Origin: Nocardia sp. BSTN01
Lineage (GTDB): Bacteria > Actinomycetota > Actinomycetes > Mycobacteriales > Mycobacteriaceae
Assembly: GCF_015354405.1 (NCBI RefSeq)
Contig: NZ_JADKYP010000004.1
Span: forward strand, 62,001 to 126,000
DNA: 64,000 nucleotides
Reading direction: 5' to 3'
The position numbers and the translations under genes are program-made. The notes below the pieces were generated by a model that saw nothing but the letters and a program-made list of their open reading frames with translations, was not told the DNA's origin and did no database searches. Positions 45,733 through 55,534 of this stretch are shown one piece after another (the first letter of the stretch is position 1; each line of letters starts with the position of its first letter).

Positions 45733-46531
45733 TCAATTTTCAGACATCGTCCGAGGTCGGTCGGGGATACGGTCGCGCTGCCAGATCCGGCGGGACGTCG
45801 ACAGTGTGTCGCTGCCCAGCTCCGGTGGAGTCGCCCAGATTCGGCGAATCCGTTCGGGGGTGTCGAATCGCGGCCATCCGGGGTCGCCGGTCGTGGCGAA
45901 GCCGATGAAGGCGTTGCGCATCGCCGCCGCGAGGTCGGCGAAATCCGGTGGAATCTCCGGCCCGATGAGCTGCGCGGCGAGCGGGCCGTGGGGGGGTATC
46001 GAAGGTGAAGGAAACGTCGAGGCCGTGGCAGGCCCGAAATGCGCCGTCGCGTGCCGGGCTCGGCCACGCGAACTCGTACAGGTAGGTGTCGTTTCCCGCC
46101 TCGGCGCACCACAGCGTGGGTATCCGGAATAGGGCGTCGGAGAGGATCAGAGCGTGCGGCTCCTCGTCGCTGATGCCCGGATTCCCCGTGCGGTAGGTCC
46201 GGACCGCGTTCGCGTCGAGCCCGCAGGCACGGGCGGTCTCGACGGGGTCGGAGCCGGACAGGTCGACATCCGCGGTGAACATCCGAGCCTCGTCCGTGGT
46301 GAATCCGCATACGAGTTCCCGGTTCGTTCCGGACGCTCGGTGGTCGAACCAGGGCGGCGCCTCGAACAATTCGCCGTCGACGATCATCGAGTACGGCGCG
46401 TTCGGATGGGTCCACCGGCCCGGCTCTGCCGCCATGGCAGCCACCGGCGCCATCTGTACCGCATGTATCGCTTCGGGCGCCAGCGCTGCACTAAAAAGGA
46501 GGTGCGATGCCGAAGATCGTCGATCGGACAC
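45733..46531 (-). pseudogene. Type B carboxylesterase, C-terminal remnant with frameshift
   Basis: The sequence WTHPNAPYSMIVDGELFEAP ... RIPTLWCAEAGNDTYLYEFAW, then HGLDVSFTFDTP, is the C-terminal half of a carboxylesterase. The frame is lost at a run of Gs (about 45989-45996); family sequence resumes in another frame (MRNAFIGFATTGDPGWPRFD). The N-terminal half with the nucleophile Ser and oxyanion hole is absent upstream. This is therefore a truncated and frameshifted pseudogene. Confidence 0.75.
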
Positions 46532-46744
46532 GACGGTTTCAGTGATCTTGTCGCTTCAATTTCTGGTCGAAGTCCGCAACTCGAAGAGTCTGATGTGGAC
46601 CGGCCTGCATACTGGACCTTGTCCCCGACGCCGACGTTGTGTTTACGGCTACTGGCGCATGCGGCGACCAAGACTTTCTTGTCCGACTGCTCGCAACAGC
46701 CCGCACATTCCGCTTTATCGACCACTCGACGAGAGGTTCGACGG

Positions 46745-47890
46745 ATGTCAGGTTTCCGTGTAGGTGTCATGGATACGCTCGTTGCCGCTCGTCCGACAAT
46801 TGACATGCTTACCCGAGGCAGCTATCTCGGTGCTCTTGCTGGTTCTGCCGACTCGTTCTGGGTCCCTGATCACGTCAACGGACTGCTCCCGCGATCGCTG
46901 TGGCAGCCGCAGTACTGCGGTGCGACACAGCTCATTCCCACCAGCGACGCGTTTCTGGAACCGTGGACCATGCTCGGGCACATCGCCGCCCAGAACCGAA
47001 TCGGCCGCCTGCGCTTGGGTGTGGGGGTGACTGACACCGGACGACGGCATCCCGTTGCCACCGCGCAGGCCGCCGCGACACTGCACTTGTTGACCCGCGG
47101 CCGCGCGATACTCGGCATTGGTCCGGGCGAACGCGAGGGTAACGAGCCCTACGGAGTGGACTGGTCCAAGCCGGTCGCACGCTTTGAGGAGGGTGTCGCG
47201 ACAATACGGGCACTCTGGGATTCCGGCGGGGAGTTGGTCGATCGAGACTCTCCGTTCTTCCCTCTACACAAGGCGTTGTTCGACCTGCCCCCATATCGAG
47301 GGAAATGGCCGGAGATCTGGATCGCCGCCCACGGTCCTCGAATGCTGCGGACGGCCGGGCGCTACGCCGACGGATGGTTCCCCGCCTTCCCGCAGCAGCC
47401 GCAGGATTACGCCCGACGTCTCGAGGTCATTCGATCGGCGGCCTCCGACGCCGGGCGCGACCCGATGTCCATCACTCCCGCGGTGTGGTTCTCGGTCGTC
47501 ACGGGCAGCAATCGCGACGACGTCGATGCCGCACTGGATTCCACGCCCGCCAAGGCGTTGGGACTTACGGCCTCCGCCGAAGTTTTCAACCGCCACGGTG
47601 TCGAGCATCCTCTTGGGGTGAATTTCGCCGGCGCTCAAGACCACCTGCCATACGCCCTGGACGAGCAGGCAGCGTTGGCCTGCGCCAGCCAAGTCCCGCC
47701 GTCACTGATGCGGGAAATAGTGCTGAATGGGACCCCGGACGAGATAATCGAGCAGGCGGCGCGGTGGCGCGACTGTGGCGTGCGCTACATCGTCGTGGCG
47801 AACGTCAGCATCCTTCAGCCGAGCATGCGCAAAGGCTTGATGGCGACCCTGCCCTTCCTCAAGGTCGTCCGGGCGCTCAGGAAACTCTGA
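46745..47890 (+). CDS. F420-dependent LLM-class oxidoreductase, phthiodiolone ketoreductase-like
   Basis: A 381-residue luciferase-like TIM-barrel protein. From memory, blocks such as EPWTMLGH, LLTRGRAILGIG, GEREGNEPYGV, PYRGKWPEIW and AASDAGRDPMSITPA closely match the mycobacterial phthiodiolone dimycocerosate ketoreductase (Rv2951c, also 381 residues). Those enzymes use reduced F420 to reduce a keto group of a long-chain lipid. No PDIM genes are here, so the substrate must differ or lie elsewhere. Confidence 0.85.
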   Translation: MSGFRVGVMDTLVAARPTIDMLTRGSYLGALAGSADSFWVPDHVNGLLPRSLWQPQYCGATQLIPTSDAFLEPWTMLGHIAAQNRIGRLRLGVGVTDTGRRHPVATAQAAATLHLLTRGRAILGIGPGEREGNEPYGVDWSKPVARFEEGVATIRALWDSGGELVDRDSPFFPLHKALFDLPPYRGKWPEIWIAAHGPRMLRTAGRYADGWFPAFPQQPQDYARRLEVIRSAASDAGRDPMSITPAVWFSVVTGSNRDDVDAALDSTPAKALGLTASAEVFNRHGVEHPLGVNFAGAQDHLPYALDEQAALACASQVPPSLMREIVLNGTPDEIIEQAARWRDCGVRYIVVANVSILQPSMRKGLMATLPFLKVVRALRKL

Positions 47891-48132
47891 CTGGGCGCCT
47901 TCTCCGCCGATACGACGCATTCGCCGAAGGGAGGCAACGACTTTCCGGACGCTGGCAGGGCATCGCAGGCGCACTGTGGCGCAGGTTCTTGCCGCGACGT
48001 GCAGAAGGTGTCAGGGAAACTCGAATACGGGCGAATCTCGCCGCTATCGGCGGCTCGATGAAACGTCCCTGATCAATGCCACTATTCGAACTGACCTTGA
48101 TCGCACAGTTGTCCGGTCCCACTCTTCGGCGG

Positions 48133-49512
48133 CTACGGTCTTTCGACGCTGGTGGCGTGGGGCAGTGCTGCGGCTGCGAAGAGTCCGATGACGGCGGCTG
48201 CGGCGAGGGTGAGCATCGCGGTGGCGTAGGCGTGGCTGCTGAGTCCGGCAACGAGGATGGTGCCGGAGATGGCGGTGCCGAGCGAGGAGCCCAGGTTGGA
48301 GACGCAGCGTGAGAGTCCGGAGATTTCGCCTTGTTGTTGGTCGGTGAACGCGGATTGGACGATGTTGACCGAGGGGGTGAGCATCGAGCCGAGTCCGAGT
48401 CCGATGAGCAGCAGTCCGGGCGCGAATGCCCAGGGGTTGAGGCTGTGCCCGGCCAGGGCGATGAGAATGACGATGCCGATGGCGACGACGACGAATCCGG
48501 TCATGACGAGGGTTCGCTGGGCGAAGTGCCGGGCGAGCCGGGCCGCTGACAGCGAGGAGATGAGCAGTCCTGCGGTGGCGGCGGTGAAGATGATGCCGGT
48601 GCGGATGGGGTCGTAGCCGCGGACGACTTGCAGGTAGGCCGAGACGACGAACGACGTTCCCATCAGGATCGACCATTGCAGCAGTTGAGTGGCGAGCCCG
48701 AAATTCGAGGCGCGGCTGTGGAACAGGCTGGTCGAGACCAGGGGATCGCCGCCTGCTCGTTCGGTGGCACGCACGTGGAGGAAGAATCCGGCCAGGACCA
48801 GGATCGCAAGCGCGATCAGGATTGCGCTCCATCGTAAGTCGTTGTCGGCGGCGAGGATTCCGAGTACCAGGAGGACGAGCCCGGCTGCGGAGAGGATGGT
48901 GCCGGTGATGTCGAGGGTTCTGGTGGGGTCGGCGGGGAGGGGGTCGTGCACGCGTCGCGTCGATACCAGGATGGCGGCCACGACCAGCGCTTGGAAGGCG
49001 AATGCGGCGCGCCAGCCGAGGCTCGAGGCGATCAGCCCGCCGAGTAGCGGACCGGCGGCGGCGCCGATTCCGCCCATCGCCATCACGACACCGAAAGCTT
49101 TTGCGCGCGTGGTGGTGTCGGTGAACAGCAGGGTGGTGAGGATGTAGACCGGCGGGATCAGCAGCGCGGTGCCCACCCCTTCCAGCAGGGAGTTGCCCAG
49201 GGCCAGCACGCCCAGGCCCGGTGCGAGTGCGCTGAGTATCGCGCCGATGCCGTAGATCGAAAGTCCTATGGTGAAGCAGCGTTTGCGGCCGTAGCGGTCG
49301 GTGAGTTTGCCGCCGGGGATCATGAAGGCGGCCATGATCAGCAGGAACAGGGTGATCACCAGTTGCACCCCGGACACGTCGGCGTTCAGGTCGTGACTGA
49401 TGTCGGTGATCATCACCGCCATGTTGGTGCCGGCGAAGCTGCAGATGAACTGTGCGAGCGCCAAGGGTGCCAGCACGCCGCGGGGCCGGGCCGGGGCATC
49501 GTGGTCGCTCAT
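48133..49512 (-). CDS. MFS drug-efflux transporter (DHA2-type)
   Basis: A 459-residue protein with about 14 membrane segments, loop motif GGKLTDRYGRKRCF and motif C-like GIGAAAGPLLGGLI. This fits the DHA2 family of drug:H+ antiporters. The ATG at 49512 leaves 4 nt to the stop of the upstream GH15 gene; an upstream start would overlap it. Both genes probably form one operon. Confidence 0.87.
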   Translation of the reverse strand: MSDHDAPARPRGVLAPLALAQFICSFAGTNMAVMITDISHDLNADVSGVQLVITLFLLIMAAFMIPGGKLTDRYGRKRCFTIGLSIYGIGAILSALAPGLGVLALGNSLLEGVGTALLIPPVYILTTLLFTDTTTRAKAFGVVMAMGGIGAAAGPLLGGLIASSLGWRAAFAFQALVVAAILVSTRRVHDPLPADPTRTLDITGTILSAAGLVLLVLGILAADNDLRWSAILIALAILVLAGFFLHVRATERAGGDPLVSTSLFHSRASNFGLATQLLQWSILMGTSFVVSAYLQVVRGYDPIRTGIIFTAATAGLLISSLSAARLARHFAQRTLVMTGFVVVAIGIVILIALAGHSLNPWAFAPGLLLIGLGLGSMLTPSVNIVQSAFTDQQQGEISGLSRCVSNLGSSLGTAISGTILVAGLSSHAYATAMLTLAAAAVIGLFAAAALPHATSVERP

Positions 49513-49516
49513 CGGC

Positions 49517-51352
49517 TCACGGCTTTCCGGCACCGGCTTCGAGTCGGTCGAGTTCGTCGTCGAGTGCTATGGCGGCGGCAACCAACGCCAGGTGGGTGAA
49601 GGCTTGCGGGAAGTTACCCAGTTGCTCACCGGAGGGCCCGATCTCCTCGGCGAACAGCCCGACGTGGTTGGCGTAGGTGAGCATTTTGTCGAATGCGTAG
49701 CGAGCGTGGTGAACGCGTCCGGCGCGGGCCAGCGCTTCGACCCAGAGGAAGCTGCAGAGGTTGAATGTGCCCTCGGAGCCGCGCAGCCCGTCCGGCGAGG
49801 CGGCGGGGTCGTATCGGTAGACGAGGCTGTCGTCGACCAGCTCGTCCTCCATCGCGTCCAATGTGCTGAGCCAGTCCGGGTCGTGGGGGGACAGGAATCC
49901 CATACGCGGCATCAGTAGCAGCGATGCGTCCAGCACGTGAGACCCGAAGTGTTGGACGTAGGCGCGGCGCTCTTCGTTCCAGCCACGCTCGAGAATCTGG
50001 TCGAACACGGCGTCGCGCGCGTGAGTCCAGCGCTGCAGATCCGCCGGGCGCGCATGCTCGGTCGCGAGGCGGATGCCTCGGTCGAATGCGACCCAGGTCA
50101 TCAGCCGGCTGTAGGTGAAGTCTTTTCGGCCGCCGCGGGTTTCCCATATGCCTTCGTCCGGGCGATCCCAGTGGTCGGTCAGCCAGTCCAGAAGTTCGGC
50201 GAAGACCCGCCACCCGGATACGCTGCCGACATCGGAGGTCTGGGCGAGCGCATCGGCGACCTCGCCGTAGATGTCGAGCTGCAGTTGGTCGGCTGCGGCG
50301 TTGCCGACGCGCACCGGCGATGATTTGCGGTATCCCTCCCAGTGCTCGAGGATCTCCTCGTCGAGGCGCGGGTCGCCGTCGATGCGGTACATGATCTGCA
50401 GTGGTTCACCGGAGGGGGTGCTTCCGGGCAGTCGCTCCCGAAGCCAGCGGCGGAAGGCGTAGGCCTCGGCGGTGAATCCGAGATCGATCAGCGCCCGGAC
50501 CGAGAGGGAGCCGTCGCGCAGCCACGTGTAGCGGTAATCCCAGTTCCGTTCGCCGCCGAGTTGTTCGGGCAGCCCGAGGGTGAGGGCGGCGATCGGTGCT
50601 CCGGTCGGTGCGTAGGTCAGCAGTTTGAGTGTGATCGCGGAACGGTTGACCATGTCGCGCCACCGTCCGCGATAGGTGGAATTGCGCAGCCATGCCTGCC
50701 ACCATTCCCGGCAGTGCGCGAATTCGGCGGCCACTTCGCCGCGTTGCGGAGGTGTCGGGAACTCCCCACCCGCACCGGTGGTGGTCAGCACGAGGAACGC
50801 CGTCTGATCTTCCTCGAGGGTGAAGCTGCCGGTCGCGTCCGTGTCCTCGACACGCAGCACTATCGGGTCGGATGCTTGCAGATGCAGCGTGGTCTGGGGG
50901 CTTTCGAACATGACCCATTCGGGATCGTGTGCCACGGTGCGGTGTTCGGCGCGGCCGTAGTCGAAGCGTGGCCGGCAGGACACGGTGAAGGGCATCCGGC
51001 CTCGCAGCACCCGCACGATCCGGATGAGCCGATGCCGATCCGTCGGTGTGTCGGTGTCGATCGGCGGCATGAAATCGGCGACCTCACCGACTCCTGCGGG
51101 AGCCATGAACCGGGTGACGAGCACGGCGGTGTCCGGCATGTATAACTGGCGGACGGTAACCTCGTGCTCTGGCAAATCCGCCGCGACACGACAGTAGCCG
51201 CCTCGCTCGTGGTCCAGTAGGGCGCCGAAGAGGCTGGGTGAATCGAATCGCGGTGTGCACCACCAATTCACCGTGCCCGCCGACGACACCAGCGCCGCGG
51301 TCTGCAGATCGCCGACTATTCCGTGTTCGGCGATCGGAGGATACGCATCCAT
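49517..51352 (-). CDS. GH15-family glucoamylase/trehalase-like hydrolase
   Basis: A 611-residue protein. An N-terminal beta-sandwich starts with IAEHGIVGDLQTAALVSSAG, followed by the (alpha/alpha)6 barrel with GERNWDYRYTWLRDGSLS and the catalytic end EGTFNLCSFLWVEALARAG. Cytosolic GH15 proteins of mycobacteria (about 600-680 residues) include trehalases. Glucose release from trehalose or alpha-glucans is likely. No signal peptide. Confidence 0.9.
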   Translation of the reverse strand: MDAYPPIAEHGIVGDLQTAALVSSAGTVNWWCTPRFDSPSLFGALLDHERGGYCRVAADLPEHEVTVRQLYMPDTAVLVTRFMAPAGVGEVADFMPPIDTDTPTDRHRLIRIVRVLRGRMPFTVSCRPRFDYGRAEHRTVAHDPEWVMFESPQTTLHLQASDPIVLRVEDTDATGSFTLEEDQTAFLVLTTTGAGGEFPTPPQRGEVAAEFAHCREWWQAWLRNSTYRGRWRDMVNRSAITLKLLTYAPTGAPIAALTLGLPEQLGGERNWDYRYTWLRDGSLSVRALIDLGFTAEAYAFRRWLRERLPGSTPSGEPLQIMYRIDGDPRLDEEILEHWEGYRKSSPVRVGNAAADQLQLDIYGEVADALAQTSDVGSVSGWRVFAELLDWLTDHWDRPDEGIWETRGGRKDFTYSRLMTWVAFDRGIRLATEHARPADLQRWTHARDAVFDQILERGWNEERRAYVQHFGSHVLDASLLLMPRMGFLSPHDPDWLSTLDAMEDELVDDSLVYRYDPAASPDGLRGSEGTFNLCSFLWVEALARAGRVHHARYAFDKMLTYANHVGLFAEEIGPSGEQLGNFPQAFTHLALVAAAIALDDELDRLEAGAGKP

Positions 51353-51845
51353 CGGGCCCTCCCGGAGGTGGCGGAAACCAGGTGAAACGATTCGGCCGGA
51401 TCGTCGGGGCCGGTCGACATGAGGCGTATTCGTTTCTCATTGTGCGCCGCGAACAGGCGACCGCCGGGAGTTATGGCGAAATTACAGCAAACGATGCGAA
51501 CTGGTGTCCTCCCTGAAGTACCCAGGGCGTCGACCGCGCCGCGGGCCGTGAACGCCGACTCGGGTGGGCTCCGCCGACTAGTCACATGTGAGGCTGTCAG
51601 GCCAGTACGCCGGCGAATGTATCCGCGCGAGCGCTGGCGCCGAATCATCCTTTCCACGCTGGACGCCCTCGAAGCCGCGAACTGACCGCCCCAGGTTCCC
51701 GAGCCGCGGAGAGCGGGAAAAGGGGGGAGTGGTAGCGCACGATTTGCGGCCAATGGCTCGAGAAATTTCCATTCCACATGGGATGTGACGTTTTTCGGCG
51801 CTGGAGGGCTATCGCAGATGGTGTCGACTCTGTTTGAATCAATCT
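51353..51845. other. Intergenic region with no supported gene
   Basis: About 490 bases between the divergent GH15 and glutamine amidotransferase genes. Several open frames exist (for example 51419-51685 on the plus strand), but none has a ribosome site with family-like sequence. The segment should hold the promoters of both genes. Confidence 0.45.
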
Positions 51846-52679
51846 ATGTGCCGGTGGATGGCGTACTGGGGTGAGCCGATCCTCGTCGAGGATTTGTTGT
51901 TCCGCCCTGAACATTCTCTGATCGATCAGAGCTTGCACTCTCGTCTGGGAGAGACGACCACTAATGGTGACGGTTTCGGTATCGGCTGGTACGGCGAGGG
52001 TGCCGAACCTGCGGTGTACAAGGGGATCGAGCCGGCCTGGAACGACAGCAATTTGCGGGAGATCGCCGGTCAGGTGCGCACGTCGAGGTTGCTCGCCCAT
52101 GTGCGAGCTTCGACCGGGACCGCGGTCCAGCGCAGCAATTGCCATCCGTTCCGGCACGATCGATGGTTGTGGGTGCACAACGGCGCGCTGCGCGGTTTCT
52201 CTGAAATCAGGCGCGACTTGTTGATGGCGGTGGATCCGACGCTGTTCTCCGACATGGAGGGCTCAACGGACACAGAAGCTTTGTTCTACCTCGCCCTGAC
52301 CTTCGGTCTCGTCGATGATCCACTCGGTGCCGTGGCTCGCGCGGTCGGTTTCGTCGAGGACGTCGGGCACGCGAACGGAGTTGAGCATCCGGTTCAAATG
52401 ACAGTCGCGACGACCAACGGTGAAAGTCTGTGGGTTTTTCGTTATTCCAGCGAGCGCCGATCGCGGTCCCTGTTCTTCTCCACCCGGCTCTCGGCGTTGC
52501 GGGCATTGCACCCCGAAGTCGAGGTTTTGCGCGAACTGGGCGGTGAGACTCGCTTCGTGGTGTCGGAGCCGCTGCGCGATCTCGAGGGGGCGTGGAACGA
52601 AGTGCCGGAATCCTCGGCTGCGGTAGTGGGATCCGGCGCCGACGCGATCTGGCCCTTCGCGCCGATCTCACCTGTCTGA
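51846..52679 (+). CDS. Class II glutamine amidotransferase (YafJ/EgtC-like)
   Basis: A 277-residue N-terminal-nucleophile amidotransferase. The ATG at 51846 puts the catalytic Cys at position 2 (MCRWMAYWG). Other family motifs are NGDGFGIGWYG, LLAHVRAST, NCHPFRHDRWLWVHNGALRG and STDTEALFYLAL. It resembles YafJ and more distantly EgtC of ergothioneine synthesis, which removes gamma-glutamate. It is convergent with a glutamate-ligase-type gene (52871-54031), so a gamma-glutamyl pathway is possible. Confidence 0.9.
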   Translation: MCRWMAYWGEPILVEDLLFRPEHSLIDQSLHSRLGETTTNGDGFGIGWYGEGAEPAVYKGIEPAWNDSNLREIAGQVRTSRLLAHVRASTGTAVQRSNCHPFRHDRWLWVHNGALRGFSEIRRDLLMAVDPTLFSDMEGSTDTEALFYLALTFGLVDDPLGAVARAVGFVEDVGHANGVEHPVQMTVATTNGESLWVFRYSSERRSRSLFFSTRLSALRALHPEVEVLRELGGETRFVVSEPLRDLEGAWNEVPESSAAVVGSGADAIWPFAPISPV

Positions 52680-52870
52680 GGTCGGCACAAGCGCCGATGA
52701 GCGTCTGCGGCGCCGTTGCCGTTTCGCGTGGCGCCTCGCCGCAACTACCGGCATGAGTGATGGACTGAGCAGTTGTGCGCGGATCGCTGGCGTTGCGTTT
52801 GTGCGGGGGGTCAATGACCTCCCGGTGCGGTACGGAGGGGTAATGCCGGCCGTGGTGTGCATCCCGGCCG

Positions 52871-54031
52871 TCAGGCCGGCTGACGGTCCTCGGTGGCGGC
52901 GCACCCTTCGGTGGTCAATCGTGACATCTGTTTCAAGACCTGAGTGGGGCCTCCGATGCGCAATGCTTCTCGTTGTCGAACTGCGCCGTTGCCGTCACGC
53001 AGAATTGCCGCCAACGTGCCGCGCGTGAATTCGTAGTCGCCGGACTGTTCGAGAGCGGGGCGGATATGCGAGAGCAGGTGTGCAATGGAGGCCTGCTTGG
53101 GAACGGAATGCGTTGTTGCAGCGTGGAATTGAGCGCAGGACAGGCCGTCGCGGGCCGCGCGCCGGCATGCCGCCCGGAGGTGTGCCAGTCCGACAGGGTC
53201 CGATGGCCGCCCGCTGTCTACTGCCGCGACGGAGGTGATGACCAGTGCGCGGACGAGGCTCGCGAAGAGTGCCGTTTCCTCTACCGTGGCCGGAACGTCG
53301 CTGATGCGGATTTCGATCGTGGGCAGATGCGAGGACAAGCGCACATCCCAATAGACCATCGCTGTGTCGAGGATGCGCCCGTCCTCGGCAAGCTTGGTCA
53401 CCGCGTCGTCGTATTCGGCGGCGGATCGCAGGTACGGGGGAGGCCCGGCGCTGGGCCATCGTGCCCACAGCAGGTGGCGCCAGCTGGCGTATCCGGTATC
53501 GGCACCACCTGTGATCGGGGAATTCGCCGTCAGCGCCAACAGCGCCGGCAGCCATGGTCGAAGGTGGTTGCTGACCTGCACCGCGACGTCGCGGTCGGGC
53601 ACGCAGACATGGACGTGGCAACCGCAGATCACTTGCTCGGCGAGTTCGCCGAAATGTGCGGCCATGAGCCGGTATCTGGGGGTGTCGGTTATGCACCGGG
53701 TCGGCGGTCCCCAGATCGGCACACCGACCGCGAGTGCCAGCGCACCTGCGCGTGCCGCTGCCTGCGTGACCGAGAGTCGAGCCCGTCGAAGTTCGCGGTG
53801 CAACTCCGGAATGCTTGCGCACACCGGCGTGCAGGTCTCGACCTGGCACTGAGATAGTTCCAGTTGCAGTTCGGCATCCGGGGAGCGTGCCGCGACGATG
53901 GTATTGGTCGGCGAGGGCAGGCCGGTGGCCGGATCGACAAGAACGAATTCCTCCTCCACGCCGACGGTGAATGGGTGAATATTATTGCCGTGCAATGGTT
54001 CACGTGGCTCACTCGACACCATGGACGTCAC
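52871..54031 (-). CDS. YbdK-type carboxylate-amine ligase (GCS2 family)
   Basis: A protein of about 386 residues. The GCS2 signature VGVEEEFVLVDPATGLPSP, ELELSQ-like LQLELSQCQVETCTP and CGCHVHVCVPDRD mark the ATP-dependent glutamate-cysteine ligase 2 family, YbdK branch. It would join glutamate to an amine or thiol using ATP. The GTG at 54031 was selected for the GGGAGG site; ATG at 54022 and a GTG at 54037 are alternatives. Confidence 0.88.
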   Translation of the reverse strand: MTSMVSSEPREPLHGNNIHPFTVGVEEEFVLVDPATGLPSPTNTIVAARSPDAELQLELSQCQVETCTPVCASIPELHRELRRARLSVTQAAARAGALALAVGVPIWGPPTRCITDTPRYRLMAAHFGELAEQVICGCHVHVCVPDRDVAVQVSNHLRPWLPALLALTANSPITGGADTGYASWRHLLWARWPSAGPPPYLRSAAEYDDAVTKLAEDGRILDTAMVYWDVRLSSHLPTIEIRISDVPATVEETALFASLVRALVITSVAAVDSGRPSDPVGLAHLRAACRRAARDGLSCAQFHAATTHSVPKQASIAHLLSHIRPALEQSGDYEFTRGTLAAILRDGNGAVRQREALRIGGPTQVLKQMSRLTTEGCAATEDRQPA

Positions 54032-54587
54032 GGCCACCTCCCGGGTTGTTTGTGTCGAGGCATGCGCGCTCGCCGAATTCGCCGCATTGTTTATTGCTGA
54101 CAGCTCGGACGGCGTTGGTGGAACGATCTGTCCCTGATTCTCCGAGTGCGGTCTGTACTGCTACGAAGTTCGGTTGAATTGAGTCTTGAAGCTTTTTCTC
54201 CGATTCGTCGACCAGCGTCATAGCCACGCTGGCGGAAGTTTTGTTTCCTGCTCCAGAATGTGAGTTACATGAAGTTTACCGGAAAATTGCCCACTAAACA
54301 TGGCGTTGGTGAAGGTCTTGTGCCTTCCTCTTCGAACCCGACTGCATCCTGACTGACGGCGGAAGGGCTGTCCGGCGCGCGGCGGTGTCGCCAGCGGTGC
54401 GGGTGCGATGCGTCGGGAAGCTCCGCCGCGCTCGAGTGTGCGTTGCCGTCCTGATGCGCGGCGGTGGAGTCGCCCGGGACGAGGGTGGCTTTTACACGCG
54501 ACCCGCCAGCGGCCTTGCTCGAGCAGGCGTGACGTCGTTGCGATTCGATCTGCGTGGGGCACGGCGATAGCGAAGGACGGTACGAGG
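54032..54587. other. Intergenic region with no supported gene
   Basis: About 550 bases upstream of the YbdK-type gene. The part 54170-54320 is relatively AT-rich and may contain its promoter. Frames read here are low-information and not supported. Confidence 0.45.
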
Positions 54588-55042
54588 TCATACGCGCGTG
54601 ACCGGCGAGGCCAGTGCGCTGGTTGTGGCCGGGGGCGGTACTTGACCGGTCCCGGCCGCGGCGCCGAGGGCGGCGCCTGCGGCGGCACCGGCCAGACAAC
54701 CGCCGGGTGCGCCGGCGAAGAAGATCGGCGGCATCAACGCCGCGCCGACCACGGCGCCGGCGACGCATCCGATGCCGAGCCCCGCGGCGGTACCGACCAG
54801 GACTCCGACTCCGGTCGCTAGACCGATCTGGTTGGCGGCGACGCCGATCGCATCGTTGAAGTCGCTCTGCGCGTCCACCGGCGTGAGGTCAGGAGTCGCC
54901 GACGCCACGGCGTCGGCGGGGTTGCGGCTGGGGGGGCCGTGGCGGCGCAGGTGTAGTCGGTCGCATTGCCGAACGGGCGCGGCATCGGCGGGGCGAATCC
55001 GAATCCACGACCGCCTACGAGATCACTTGCGGGGCCACACAA
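54588..55042 (-). pseudogene. Glycine-zipper secreted protein remnant with frameshift
   Basis: Codons 54588-54908 encode the glycine-zipper half (LTPVDAQSDFNDAIGVAANQ then TGVGVLVGTAAGLGIGCVAG) found in the window's secreted paralogues. The matching upstream half (RPFGNATDYTCAATAPP) lies in another frame, the two being separated by a run of seven Gs near 54930-54936. No signal peptide is found before 55042. It is probably a pseudogene, although a sequencing error or slippage at the G run cannot be excluded. Confidence 0.55.
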
Positions 55043-55534
55043 CGGAGTCCGTGCCGGTCAACCGGCTCGGCCACGAGCCGGGCGAAGCTGTCGGGTCGAC
55101 AAGCCGCCGAGCGCACCGACGAGCAGCTCGAAAGTTTATTCGCTTTCCGCGGTGTGGCTTTCGTTCCTCTGACTCGTCATCTTCACGAACCGCAAGATAC
55201 TGACAGTGGCGCGACCGTCCTGGGTTTTCACCAGGTTCCTCGAATCGTCGCGTCGGTAACCATACGAAATGTCGCAGGCCTCGCTCGATGAACACCAATT
55301 CCGATAATCGCATAAATGGGATTAATTGGACATGCGGTGAGATGGTGCATGTCTGGTGAACTGCGGCTGCCGTGTGTCGAGGCGGTGAACCTTTTCGCAA
55401 GGCGCGATGGCTCGGGGGTCCGGGACGTCGAATTGAGCATCCGCTGAAGCATTTCCGGCTTCACCAAGGTCAGCGTGTGCGAGATCGACAGGCGATAACC
55501 GCGAGCGGTGTGTTGCGCCGCGGCGGAACCGACG
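55043..55534. other. Intergenic region with no supported gene
   Basis: About 490 bases. A moderately AT-rich part (55130-55340) may be non-coding spacer or promoter of the remnant gene. No frame carries recognisable sequence. Confidence 0.45.

Noticed and set aside
51419-51685. Plus-strand frame of 88 codons between GH15 and the amidotransferase
   Set aside because: No ribosome site, no motif and no reason beyond being open.
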